A stretch of DNA of 64,000 nucleotides, taken from the NCBI GenBank assembly GCA_022747635.1, contig JAKTNV010000005.1, positions 52,954,513-53,018,512 of the forward strand, read 5' to 3'. The notes under the pieces are model-generated. The model had not been told where the DNA came from, searched no databases, and saw only the letters and a program-made list of their open reading frames with translations. This DNA is from Hetaerina americana. Taxonomy: Eukaryota; Arthropoda; Insecta; Odonata; Calopterygidae. Positions 1-11,830 of this stretch are shown here, piece after piece; the stretch's first letter is position 1; every line of letters begins with the position of its first letter. Position numbers and translations under genes: made by a program.

Positions 1-725
1 GTTTTCTGCCCACATTTCTGGTCTCTTTCGGCGAATTGCTTCACGCAAACGTCTCATAACGCCCAAATAATACTCTTTGTTTACTGTCTGGCCTTCTGGC
101 AAAAATTCATGATGCACTACACCGTTGTAATCCATGAAAACCGTCAGCATTGCCTTCTTTTTTGACTGAAAACGACGTGGTTTTTTTGGTCTCGGCTCAT
201 TTGGTGAACGCCATTCACTTGCCTGATGTCTGGATTGCGTGTCGTACTCATAAACCCACGTCTCGTCTCCAGTAATGATCCTTTTGATGAATGTGGGATC
301 GGATTCAGCCTCGCAAATCATGTCTTTTGCGACGTCAACACGGTCTCTTTTTTGCATGAAATTGAGGTACTTTGCTGCTACACGACGGAAACCCAAATCA
401 TTAACCACAATGTCTTGGGCGGATCCATAGGCAATGTTCAAGTCCTCCGCTATTTCTCTGATGGTTAATTTGCGGTTATTGACCAACATTTCTTTTACTT
501 TATCAATTTTTTCACCGACTCTCGATGTCGATGGTCTGCCACTGCGTTCATCATCTTCGATTGACTCACGACCACTTCTGAACCGCTCGTGCCACTGGTA
601 AACGACCGTTTTTTTAGAGAATCGTTGCCGAAACACTTTTCCAACATTTCCAACGTCCGTGCGCCACTAAATCCGTTTTTTACGCAAAATTTAATACAAG
701 TTCGTTGTTGCAAATTTAAATCCAT
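1..725 (-). pseudogene. mariner transposase, N-terminal two thirds, one frameshift
   Basis: DNA cut-and-paste transposase that would act in the nucleus on its own terminal repeats. The start MDLNLQQRTCIKFC is at 725, followed by the first helix-turn-helix region. At the A7 run (609-615) the frame slips by one base: the family sequence LKKTVVYQWHERF needs an eighth A. Beyond the slip the second frame is open to the window edge and carries SGRPSTS, NNRKLTIREIAEDLN (second helix-turn-helix), the catalytic motif TGDETWVYEYD (first Asp at 265-267), VVHHEFLPEGQTVN and RRKRPEMW. About 100 residues holding the second and third aspartates lie beyond base 1. Apart from the single-base slip I see no stop, so this is a young copy or possibly an assembly error in a homopolymer. 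Confidence 0.9.
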
Positions 726-927
726 TTCTGAAATTGTAAAAAATCGCCAACACACACAGAGATAGATGTACTCTTGGCTACGTAACTTTTGCAAATGTCA
801 AGTTATGACACTAAGATTTAAAGGGAATATCAACAACAGATGTACCAATTTAACAAAAAAAACAGAACTCAAATCGGAACGATGGGAGCGCCACACGGTG
901 GTTATTCCGGGAACTTTTTGATCAAGG
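1..927 (-). mobile_element. mariner transposon, 5' part, cut by window edge
   Basis: The element reads on the minus strand. Its outer end is at about 927, where the inverted terminal repeat reads CTTGATCAAAAAGTTCCCGG on the minus strand and is followed by the TA at 928-929 that mariners duplicate on insertion. TTGATCAAAAAGTTCCCGG-type termini are characteristic of irritans-like mariners (family knowledge). About 200 bp of 5' untranslated sequence separates the terminal repeat from the transposase start at 725. The other terminal repeat lies outside the window. The element sits directly beside a (TA)n microsatellite. Confidence 0.9.
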
Positions 928-928
928 T

Positions 929-930
929 AG

Positions 931-963
<33 letters not shown>

Positions 964-1065
964 GTATGTATATATAAATTAAGAATACACCTACACATAC
1001 TCAAATTAAATATATATATATATATATATAAATTAAGAATACACCTACACATACTCAAATTAAAT
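929..1065. repeat. (TA)n / (GTAT)n microsatellite with duplicated 36-bp unit
   Basis: Alternating TA from 929, then GTAT repeats at about 951-970. A 36-bp non-microsatellite unit beginning AAATTAAGAATACACC occurs twice (976-1011 and 1030-1065), separated by a further (TA)n run. The two copies look identical, which suggests recent slippage or unequal exchange. It abuts the mariner terminal repeat. Confidence 0.85.
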
Positions 1066-3400
1066 GACAGTGACGATAGAGAACAATAAAATGAGGAAAT
1101 TCTAAGCCTGTATAGGGAGTAAATGAATTATTTTCAATATTTTAATCTGATATGCACAAGTATTTCGTAACGAAAAAAAATTAACTGTGATAACCGATCT
1201 GGCAAATATCCAATTATTCCGAAACGCATTAATGGTTCCTCGTAGACATAATAAGAAAGATCGTGGTTTAGAATATCAAATTGTGCTTGCTCAATACTAC
1301 TTGCGTTTAGAGCGGGCTCAGTGCGAAGTTTTATTCCACGGATTAATATTTTTATGCTAAGAAGTTTTTAATCAATTGACAGTGTTTTCCTATTGATTAT
1401 TAACATTTATTTTATTGCTTCGATTTTAATGATTTTATTTTAAATTTCACCTCAGGTAGGATACGAAGCCTGATGATAACGTTCAACGTCAAAATCTGGG
1501 TCGTGTTCAAAATAAAGTGCATTGCATTAAAAAGTCAATAATTTCATTGTTTCAAGATGTTGTGTAAATTCAATAACGTTACACCAGAGACAACAAATAG
1601 GACAAGCAGCATTTGAGATGAGAATTTGCCTTATTATTATCCTGGAAAATAAGGTGTTATAATGTAATATTGAAGATTTCCGTTGAAAGCCACGAAGACG
1701 GGAAACTAAACTCCTAGACATCCATCTGCCGATGATCACAGGTAAATTCTTCGAGAAAGTAGCGGAATCGGAGGCGCCTTTAATACGGCATTGATCGCCG
1801 ACATGTGTCTGGCCGTGGGACAGTCATAAGCGCCTCAGAGCCTCAGAAGACATAGCAGAAACCCAACCAGCGTAGAAGAGGCCAAAGCTACTCTGAACGG
1901 GGAGGAATTAAGTCGTCTTGACAAGGCAGAAGTATTCCCAGCCTTCCCAGCCTATTTCCCAGCCTTAGTAGCATTGGTGGCTGGAAAATCAAAAAAGCTA
2001 AGGTCACGCAAAGATCCAAGGTGATACACTACGAGGAATAATAAAATGTTTTGCATTCTGATGAATCGATTCAAGGATAACTGAAGATTACCGTCTCTGT
2101 TCATCCTTCACAAAGAGTGTATCGGTAAAAAAATATGTTCCTATAGTACGAGTGCCATCTCTTGGATTTGTTGAGGAACTATTGAACAAATCACGTATCT
2201 AATTATATATAACCTATAGCTAAAAATGAGAAGGGTATTTGTTGTATAGTGAGGATCAGTCCTTCATTGTAATAATAGGCAGGCAATAATCACTATTTCG
2301 AATTGTATGAACAAATAATTATAGTTTTTTACATAAAAATTCAGTTTAAGAGTTCTTGGTGAGTCCCTCTCGAGATTAAAATTTGGTTAAGTTACACATT
2401 GCTGTTTCAACGTACGACTCGTCCATCTTCTTCAGGCCTGCATTCAACCCTGAAGACAATGGAAATGAAGTCTGCAATGCAGAACTTAACTCGGTGAAAA
2501 TCCCTAGAAGAATTAACAATGGACATACTTTAAGAAAAAAATTAGATCCTTCGTCAATTTAAAAGTACGTACTTTATTTTGAACAATTTTTAATCCTCCG
2601 CCGATAGCATGATAAACATTTTCATCTTACCATGTTTTCACACAGATCTTTGGACCGTGTTACATCATATAGAACCTATGATCAAGTTTCTAATTTAAAC
2701 CTCTACATTTTCATATATATTTTTCAATCAATGAGATCGGGATACCGAGGAGGCCAATTTCAGGAGTACGAGTATCCAGATCCTTTTATGGGGTGCAATG
2801 TACTTCAAATGGATCACGCCGACCCTTGGATGGTACCTTGAACTGTGAATCCCTTGGCGGCCTTCGTTAAGAATAGGCCAATCCAATGCCAACGCTGAAT
2901 TTTCCCCCATCCCTCTTCAATTCCCTGAAAATCCCACTCCTGCCGAATTACCCACCTATCCCTAATAAAGCGAATGATTCTCACAATCGGTTGAATTCTC
3001 TAATACCAATATTTTTTATGGAAAGGATAATTTGAGCTTCTCACGGCCTCTTTGTAGACTGACTATGTTAAATAATTTTTACTTAAGCCATAAAGGGTTA
3101 ATTGCTTTAAATTTCGCGCCAATTTTTTAAATCCAAACGTTCGGAATCACACGTGTGCTCAGCGTTTTGCTGGGCTATTTTCGGGAAAAAATTATTTGCC
3201 TTTGCGTCACCCTTTAGAATATTAGTAGTTTTCACGAACCGGGAATCGAAACACAAAGAGTCGGCTCTCTCGCATCTCAGACATCATTTCTACTTCTTCC
3301 CTTTGTTCAGAAGGGAAAAAATATCGAATCACTAATTTGCTCACTCGGTGAGATCTTTACCACACAATCTCCTAAAAGTAAAATGAAAGGCAAAAGAGAC
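1066..3400. other. AT-rich intergenic sequence, no gene recognised
   Basis: No open frame here has a recognisable domain or lies in a sustained coding-like stretch. A GC-richer patch at about 1770-1990 holds a small degenerate CCCAGCCTT repeat (1937-1967) and could be a decayed exon or element; I cannot identify it. A frame at 2632-2841 (+) encodes 69 residues without recognisable motifs. Confidence 0.5.
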
Positions 3401-4640
3401 CCTTTTTTTCTTAGGGCTCAAATTCTGCGCCATCGTTGTCTAACCCGGACTCCCGTTTTACCCCCAGGAGAATATCCGTATCTCTCACAGCCACATCCGC
3501 TTACCACACGATCCCTGCATCATTTTTATCCCTCTTCCCCAGCACCCGCTCCCCTTCTTAGCCCCTTGGATATTGATGCTTCTCCTTTACCCTCTCTCTT
3601 TCTCCCCCATTTTGTGAGAAGGAAGACATTTTACGGTCTGGCTCGAGCGTCGCGTGGAAGGCAACGACGCCGTTGATTCTAATGGGAGCAGTCTTGTTTC
3701 TTGGTGGTGAGCATTCAGCTCATTTGCGGATATTTCTCCCGACCCCCTTCCCACCCTCTGCGCCTTCCTTCGTTCTCCCGGGGATCCCGCGAGGGAACTC
3801 GGGTCGGTCGCTAACGAGGCTTCGCGGAGGGTCGAGAGCCGCCTGAGCTTCTAATGCCTTGGCATTCCAGGGTGAGGAAAATTCATCCCGGCACACTGTT
3901 CTCCTCAGAAAAGTCACATTTTTGGGTCGTGAATGAAAAATTCACAGAATTGGAGCGGAGATTGTTTTATTATTTTTTTTTGTTTCCACGACCGAGTTTG
4001 TAAGATGTGGGACCTTAACTACGAGGGTTACGTCCGACACATATTCGTTTCTCGCCGGTCTCGTTGTGTCATTTGTAACAAATCCACGGCCCGATAATCT
4101 GACCAGTCCCGGAGCATCTTTGAACGTGATCCTCAAAATCTTTTACGGAGACCCACGGGAATCCTATATTCTGGGTGTAAATACTGATATCTCGTTTGAT
4201 ATTTAATGCTGATAGCTGATTGAATGTGACACTCCTGTATGACAAAAAAACTATAATGATTAGATGATACTCATTATGTATCCGAAAACACGTCGTGAAA
4301 TATTGCAGAATCAATATACGCGAATCGAAATAATTCGTGACTTTGCATAATTTTCAGTTCTTCCAAATAAGTTTCAACGTATTAATCCAACCCACTTCTT
4401 TATAACTAAGTTTTCCGCCATCATGTATTTGAATATGCAAGTTTATTTGAGGTTTTTTAGTGAATGTTTTTTTCCCTTTTCCCTTCCCCTTCCTTTTTCT
4501 TCCATATCCTTCACCCATTCCACTTGGTGCCCACACCCACCCCCTGTCACCACTCACCTCTTTGATAGATAACGGGGTATATATGTGTATAAGGATGAAT
4601 CTCCAGGACAGAAAGGGTTTTGACAACAGCGTATTACATT
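3401..4640. other. mixed-composition intergenic DNA with pyrimidine-rich stretches
   Basis: Stretches at about 3500-3610 and 4475-4560 are strongly C+T-rich on the plus strand. Frames that stay open here (for example 3383-3676 +) do so because of composition. No domain is visible. The segment 3740-3880 is GC-rich but unidentified. Confidence 0.5.
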
Positions 4641-5645
4641 GAAAAGATCACGCAATAAGTAAAAAGTGCGTATAATTATAAAACATTTATTAGATTTGAC
4701 AATTACCTAATTATTTCATCTCTAATGCCGCGCTAATATCTTGATCTAGTCTAGTTCACTTCTACTTCCGATTCAATAACGTACGTAGTCTTTCTGAGGA
4801 AAACCATGGAAAAATGGTTAGGGTAGAAATCAAAATAGATATCGAAAAAACTAAGATGCAGACGATGAAGTTATGAAGCAAGTCTAGTAAATTTTAAGAA
4901 TTCATCTTTACTTAGGGCGTTTATTCCATAATTCATGCTTTTCAAAGGGAAAATGCTTACAAATATGACCATAACACTAATGTGCTGTAGCAGTAATCGC
5001 ATTCATCACCCATCTGGACGAGTTTACTCTAGTGAAGATTCATTATTCTATGTAGTTATTCATTATGCAATGTAAATTCATTATTCGTCACACAAATCTT
5101 TCCCACTCAGAAGATGTCAAGGATTTAAGGATTTTTATAGCATATTCTAACGAGTTTCATACCTTAAAGTTTGAGAGGAAAACCTTTGGTGTTTAGCTAA
5201 TGACGGTTTATCAGGAAATAAATGCAAATATGATTTTTGATGAAAAATAAATTTCGTTAAATTGATCATGTCCTCTAAGCTCGAATAGTTTTCTCTCGTC
5301 GAGTATTATCGAATTTACGAACTTTGCTCAGCAGTGTAACAGTGTCAAATCACGTATTATTCCCATCCGTTGTCGCTCCCTTGCCTAACATAGAGCTGCA
5401 ATTTCGAGCAATCGTCTGAATCAGCAGAGCACTCCACTTTCTACTACGCACTTACCTTCGGAGTGTGTGTTTGTGAGTGTGTGTCCCTCTCTGAAATACC
5501 CACCAAGACGCGGGTGAGATCACGCGCGTGACATCTGTTGCGTACCTCCGCCTCTAGGGATTTGGGAAAAACCATTATCGCATAGAAATCGGTCCCACAT
5601 CGCTCACAGAGCCTCTCCCTTGGAGATCGTTATGGTTAAAGGTCG
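4641..5645. other. AT-rich intergenic sequence, nothing recognised
   Basis: There is no supported gene. Between about 5039 and 5092 the motif ATTCATTAT occurs three times at roughly 22-25 base spacing, a weak degenerate tandem repeat. At 5465-5485 there is a short imperfect GT run. Confidence 0.5.
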
Positions 5646-5647
5646 GT

Positions 5648-5670
5648 TTTATTATTATTATTATTATTAA
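5648..5670. repeat. (ATT)n microsatellite
   Basis: About seven to eight perfect ATT units on the plus strand, immediately upstream of a long pyrimidine-rich island. Confidence 0.85.
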
Positions 5671-5689
5671 AAGATTTTTTTCTGCTGAA

Positions 5690-6250
5690 AAGCATGTCTT
5701 TTTACGCCACCGCACCCTCCCGCTCTACTCCCTCCTTACTCTCCCGTCTACTCACCTCCCTCCCCTTTCGTTCGGCCGCCAATCGCAAGTCCGCCCTTCC
5801 AATTCTCTTCCCCTTACTTCCTCGTCATCCCTCCTCCACCAACCACCTACGTACCTATTCGCCCCAGCCCTCTCGGCTCTTCCTAACCCGATAACCGCCC
5901 GTCCTTCGCACAATTCATTCCTCGCCATTTCCTCACCCTAGCGTTTCCTTTCACGTCAAAAACCCTCCCCCGCCCCTCTGGATCGCTATCTCCCGGCTCC
6001 GAACCTTTGTGCCAGTCCTCTTCCTCTCTGCCACTTCTCTCTCTCTCTTCTCTCTCTCTACTTCCCTCTTCACCTCTGGAGATTTATGCTCCCCCGCCAT
6101 CATCTTCCTCCTCCCCCTCCCTCTTCCTTCCTTACCTCTCCTTTGACTTTCATTTCCTCCCAAAGCGAGACCTCACTTTCGTCCTCTTTACCCTTCTTCG
6201 CCCCTTTTTTCCCCACCTCAACCTCTCACTTTCGTATCTAGCCATCCACT
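5690..6250. repeat. C/T-rich pyrimidine island
   Basis: Over about 550 bases the plus strand is dominated by C and T (runs such as CTCTCTCTTCTCTCTCTC near 6040-6060). A strand made only of pyrimidines, or only of purines, cannot contain a stop codon, so open frames on both strands here (5694-5894 +, 5951-6163 -, 6007-6294 +) are composition artefacts. The tract could form non-B DNA (H-DNA); its function is unknown. Confidence 0.8.
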
Positions 6251-6299
6251 TTAGGATGCGATACTCTTGTGTCCAATATCGAGCTTCAATGTGAAAAAA

Positions 6300-9200
6300 T
6301 ATCAATTCCGGTAGGATATACATATATTCGCACTATTAATTTTTGTGTACGTCTCGAACAGTATCGGCCGTAACGGGAGAGTTGAAAAATATAGACCAAG
6401 TCTTCCATCGTCCGTATTTTCCGACTTCGATAACACGTGGACTTAAAGCCGCACAAATTTCCACATCGTACCTAGTCATGTCGTCTACATCGGCGATATT
6501 GATAGGCATTCGAAACATCGACTGATTTATATAATCCACGTCGGCTTGGTCGATGTGAAATGAAATATCGGCATAGTGTCGGAAAATCGTCGTTTCTTAC
6601 AGTCCCACCTCCAACTCCATCCAGCCCGGTCCCCCCCCCCCCCCTTCCCTACTCTCCAAACTCCGAAATCTATTTTAAATCCTCACCCATCCCATATTGT
6701 CTGAGACTCCTGTCGTTCGAGTGGAGAATTTTTATCCGTTCCTCGCTCACGTCACCGAATAAGAATCTCTCTATATTCATGGTGCAGAATTCCGAGGTTC
6801 CAAAGTGCTTATATTGGCGCCTCTCTCAACCTTAAGCGAATAGCCATTCCCGTCAAAGTACCGTTTTGAGGAAACGAGTCGGTGTACTTAGGTTAGAAAT
6901 GAGGTGTTATGAAAGTTGATTGCTATTAGATGAGGGATTTTTCTAAGAAGGCACTGTTTTTATGTAGAAGTGTATTGAAATTACATGGATTTAAATATTG
7001 ATTACATGAAATGTAATCATTATTAAAGGTGGAATACCATTTAGGATAAGTTTTGAATCGACTTCCAGACTAAAGACCGAAAAATTGATGCGTCTCATCT
7101 GGTTAGACAGAATCTGATATCTTACAAAGTAACAATTACACATATCCTTATTTAATTCCGAATTCTGGTTGCCTCCTTGTATTATAATATATATATCCAA
7201 CATATCTTTCTGCCTCTATTTCGCTGGTCGAACATTCTTTTCCCTGCCATAGTACTTAATACAATATGCGAAATATATACAAATACTTGTACTCTATTTC
7301 CATTCGAAATACTCATGCAATTTCCTGCTCTATTTTTGTACTTTTCCCAACAGCTTGCTTTTCTCCCACACAACCTTAGCCATTGTGTGGGGGGAAAGTC
7401 ACTTTCCGTTCTGTCCTTTCCACCTTTACCATTATTCCCCTTACGTACATCTTAAAAGCCTCCAATATTCTTTTCCCGTAATGTCTCAGATATCATGTTC
7501 CTACATCATGGAACAATTCACTGGGTGTCTAAGTTTTAACTAATCTATCTATAGCAGCAATACTCAGCATCATGCCTGTGGTTATTCCTTGGTCATAGTC
7601 AATCCTAAAAATTTCCACGTAAATTGGAGTAAAAATGAAATTTCGTGCTTTTGGGATTTCATTCCAGATTTATGTTCTGTTTTCGACATCACCATCTCTA
7701 ATGAAATCCCCGGAAAGTAGAAATTTACTGTTTGCAATCCATCGATTTAGAGGATGTAAACATGGAATAGACAAATATTTTATTCTAACGTATATTTAAG
7801 GAGAAATAAAGCGTAAATTAGAATGGACGGACTGGTCGAAGAGCAAAAGGCTCTTCGACCAGTCCGTCGAAGACTGACGGACGAATGGATCTGTTTCACC
7901 CATTTTTGGGGTGTTTGTTGGATATGGAAAATTCCAACCCTCAATCCAGTTTCATATAAGACCCCTTTAAGATTCTCAACTCGAATCAATAACCGTTGTT
8001 CAAATTTATTTGCATGTATGATATTCACTTAGATGTTGTACATTGTGACATTGATTGGCGCCAAAAAATGAAATTTTAAATTTCCAATATTGCGTCGTAG
8101 AAAGCTGAGGTTTAAAAGGGCACTACTTCTGGGTGTTTGAATTCCGAAATTGGTTGTGTTTTTCCGACCGAAACGATTGTGCATGGGCAAAAAATTCTTA
8201 AAATTCCAGATATTATGAGTCGTAAACAATCCTTTAAAATTTATTTGTCGATCCCGTAACTCTTGCAGAAAAATTGGGCTAGTGGGTGACATTTTTCACG
8301 AAGGAAAACGTTCATCAAGTGATGAATAAAAAGCAGGACAAGTGAAGTTTTATAAGAAAACCATATTATGCATCAGGGAATTATTCCAATACTTCGGTTA
8401 AAGTCATTCTCGTAATACTTTTAAAATTCTAAATATCTGTTTTTTTTTCTTGACACATCTCACATGTGGATATTTAGTACAAACGGGGCCGATCAATCAT
8501 CGTTACGAAAACGATATATCTGCTGCGCAAGCTTAATTAAATTTCATGTCAGAATATCCCTAAGGTGTTGAATATAATATGTTTGTTGTCTACTGTCAAA
8601 TTATGGTGTGCATGACCAATGAGGAGGATAGCTTGGAATTCTGACCAGAAAATCAGCGTACTTGAAGTGATTAGACTGATTGCCAATGCCACAGCGAAAC
8701 AGAGGTGAAGTTTGTGTAGACAAAATTATACATGCATCTCACTTGTTTATTTTTTATTTAGATGATCGATAAGTCTATACCCAATACGAATATTGAGACA
8801 TAAATTGATTCATAATTAATTCAATGGCCTCACAGATTTATTAGGGTGATTTAATCGGGCAACTAATTTCAATAGGTGGCTTCACTGGATAAATGATAAA
8901 TATAGTATGTTAGAAATTCATGAGTTTAATTTTCGTTTGTAGCACGTACTGTCTTTTGGACAATTTATCTGAATACACTTCGGGGATCATTTTCGTCCAT
9001 TTTTTCGTGGTAGCAGATACGTTTCATTTAATGTAATGGAGAATCCGCCTATTGAAGTTATTCTCCGTCACATTTTTCGCTCGTGGAACGCAACAGTATT
9101 AACAGCACGGCCTGTGAGGTTTGGGGGGATCGGAATCCCAGATGTTTGGATTAACCCACGAGAGTGATATTCGAGCATCCTTTTCCGGGATGGTGTTAAT

Positions 9201-9335
9201 TATTCATCGATTTTTTAAAAAAATATGAGCGGTTATATCACTTGTACGGCAACTGCTCCCGTTTCGATTCGCCCTCCCGTGCTGTGTTTCAGTGAGCGTT
9301 TAGATCCAAGGGCATTAAACATTTAATCTATTTTC
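6300..9335. other. AT-rich intergenic sequence with a C14 homopolymer and one hairpin
   Basis: No gene is supported. At 6631-6644 there is a run of 14 C within a short pyrimidine-rich patch (6590-6660). The only structured item is the palindrome at 7826-7882, listed separately. Short open frames such as 7177-7455 and 8029-8292 show no motif. Confidence 0.5.
7826..7882. repeat. perfect 19-bp hairpin with a competing third arm
   Basis: GACGGACTGGTCGAAGAGC (7826-7844) is followed by a five-base loop AAAAG and its exact reverse complement at 7850-7868. Seven bases further on, GACGGAC recurs at 7876-7882, so GTCCGTC at 7862-7868 could pair either leftward in the long stem or rightward in a 7-bp stem. 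No coding sequence adjoins it. Template switching during replication is the simplest origin. Confidence 0.85.
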
Positions 9336-9339
9336 TCCA

Positions 9340-9740
9340 CTACAACCCTTCCGCCCGCCTGCCTGCCTGCCTTCCTTCCCGGCCCTCCATCTCCTCCCCC
9401 ACCCTCTTCCTTCCCTCAACCTTCCAAATCTCATTTTTCCGCTTCCCCGTGACGTACACACAATCCCTTTTTTCGCCCTTCGTATTGTTCGCTTCCTTTA
9501 CGGGGGGAATTCTTTCCCGGATTCAACTCTCCTCCCCCACCCCCTTCACCAGGCTCTTCATTTTTCTCACCCCACAACACCCTCACCCGACCCATCCCCC
9601 CCTCCCCGCTTGAGTTCCTTCGACGTGTAAAGGAAAAGGGAGGATTTATAAGGCCTCGCCCCTCTTTCCCCTCGGCTATTTTGGAGGGAAAGGGGATGAG
9701 TTAGAGAGAGGTGGGGGATGGAAGAAGGGGCAATGAATAT
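9340..9740. repeat. pyrimidine-rich block switching to purine-rich block
   Basis: The plus strand is C+T-rich at about 9340-9610 and switches to G+A-rich at about 9611-9740, with G runs such as GGTGGGGG. Open frames here (for example 9567-9755 -) follow from this composition. The same left-C/T, right-G/A arrangement recurs at several other places in the window. Confidence 0.65.
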
Positions 9741-11280
9741 TAAAGCGTTTTGCATGCCCCGTGGTCGTCTTCCGGATAATTTATGGTCCCCCGATGGATT
9801 TTCGAGTTATAACTTTTTTAATGCGAGCAATTACGTGTAAATTAGCGACGCTCCATTTTCTTCTCACGTGGCGTGAGGTGGATGTGGAAGGATGAGGCTG
9901 CAGGACGGGCAGAGCGAGGATCACACTTGGCTTTGGGGTGAAGGAGGCGGGATGAATCGGAAGGAGTGGCAAGGTTTGCGTTTTTATCTCGTAGTTGCCT
10001 TCTCTCCATGTCTCCTTCTCTTCTCCCCGCCTTCTCGATGTCCTTCTCCTTAAAGATGAGGTTATTATCATCCGACAGATTTGCTTCAGTCAGTTGTTTA
10101 TAATGTGCCAAAGGTGGTGGGGTGCTCGAGGGATTACGCCTAAGTAGGCGATGATAAATAACATTTTGATCCACGCTGTAAAACATCTGGGTCTAAATTA
10201 TGGCCCTCTCATTTTTTTGCTTTAAGGAATTTTAATTTCGATTACCTATCTTTTGCTCGTTGACGCCTTTTGTGATATATTACGCGGTAAGAGGTGAAAA
10301 AAATGAGATATACTACCGAAGTGTGAGAAATTGTTTTTGGATGAATATTTTATGCAACATGTGCATTGATTGAAAACTGTTCCACCAAAATGTGTTCTAT
10401 TATCTACAAATATTTTAGGCGTATTATGATGATTTTTCATCTCCTTAGATCACATAGTGGGCCCCTTAAATAGTTCAATGCACTTTGGTTTGTCAAAAAA
10501 GTTGGGTTTCTTTGGGTACAAAGGCACATTACGTAAAGAAAAGTTTCATAATGGGTGCTGAAGTTTTAGTATCAGTACAAATGCTAGCGATTACTTATTT
10601 ATTCATAAAAATCGGCGCAATACCTTAAGTTGAATATTGGTAAAATAATTGAATCTAACCCTTTTCTCGCGAAAATGTTCTATCAGTTTTGAAAAAAAAT
10701 AATAGTTTTCGTGGTAAACAAAAATATCTCCACGAAAGAAGGCATAAATGTGTTTCACGGGTATATTTACAGCATTTTGGCATCATAACCGTTGCCCGTA
10801 CCTGCCAACTCGATGGCTGCGGATTTGATTTCCACTTGGGTGTGAGTTTTGTCTTAAATAGTGTCTGTGTTTGTTATTGTCCTTGTAGTTAACAACTAAA
10901 CACAAACGACTGAAAATGGCTGTTTTTGGACTATTTTTCAATAAAAATGTTTCAATCGCTTATCAGTCATGACATAAACTCAACTTCGAGCAGTTTTACA
11001 CCACATCATCGAGTCATTTTATATCATCAACCAAATATATTTCTTCTCGCGAATTTTTCGAAGTGCCGAAGGCTTTTATCTTGGGAATGCTTTTGCGTAA
11101 TAGAGACTTCATTGAATTAACCCCGAGGAAGAAAAAAAAATAATGAAAAGATATAATGCTCTTGCAAGGAGGCAGGAGAAGGACGCGTGGAAATCGATGC
11201 GTTATGGCCGTCTCGTTCAACCCTTTCTTAGGGTGTTTTTGCTCATTTCCTTCAGGAAAAAGGGCACCACTTTCCTGCTT
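9741..11280. other. intergenic sequence, no gene recognised
   Basis: Overlapping minus-strand frames at 9781-10186 lie in a GC-richer, partly low-complexity stretch and show no domain. The 67-residue frame at 10689-10892 (+) is also unrecognised. Confidence 0.5.
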
Positions 11281-11284
11281 GTTT

Positions 11285-11830
11285 ATTATTTGTACGGGAC
11301 GGTTCTTTTCCTCCTCCCTTACTCCTTCCGCACCCTATCTCTCACGCTCCCTCACTCTATCTCTCTCCATCTCTCTCTTTATCTCTCTCTCTCTTTCGCC
11401 CTCCTTATTTGCCTTTTCCATCTTCCTACCCTTCTCTCACTCTCCCCCTCTCTCCCAAGTCCATGGCTGTATGAGTAACGGCGAAGGGCCACGTGGAAGA
11501 GAGGAGAGTTCGGGATATCGACGAAATCTTCGCTTCGGGAATATCCTTGACGGCCGATATGAATGATGGATTCGGGAGTTTCCTTTCCCACTCACTCCAC
11601 CCGCCTTCCCTTGCCCCTCCTCTCCCCTTCCTCGCCGTCGTGCCGAAATAGCGTGCGGCAGGGAGAGAGAGAGTGGATGGGGTGGGGGGAGAAGGAGGAA
11701 AGATCCATATTATTTACAAATTCATGACTATGTCGTCGGTGCGGTGGTGTGGGAACTCGTAGAGTGTTGGTGCGGTGGGTGAGCAGGGGGGGGGTGGCCA
11801 AAGGAGCGGGGATCGTGGGTGATGGTGGAT
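11285..11830. repeat. pyrimidine-rich block switching to purine-rich block
   Basis: C/T-rich sequence with many CTCTCTCT runs (about 11290-11460 and 11580-11640) is followed by G/A-rich sequence with G runs (about 11660-11830), for example GGATGGGGTGGGGGG. A CpG-containing stretch lies between the halves. Frames of 111 and 136 residues on the plus strand cross this block and are explained by its composition. Confidence 0.65.

Noticed and set aside
226..468. 80-residue plus-strand frame
   Set aside because: It is the complement of the mariner transposase on the minus strand.
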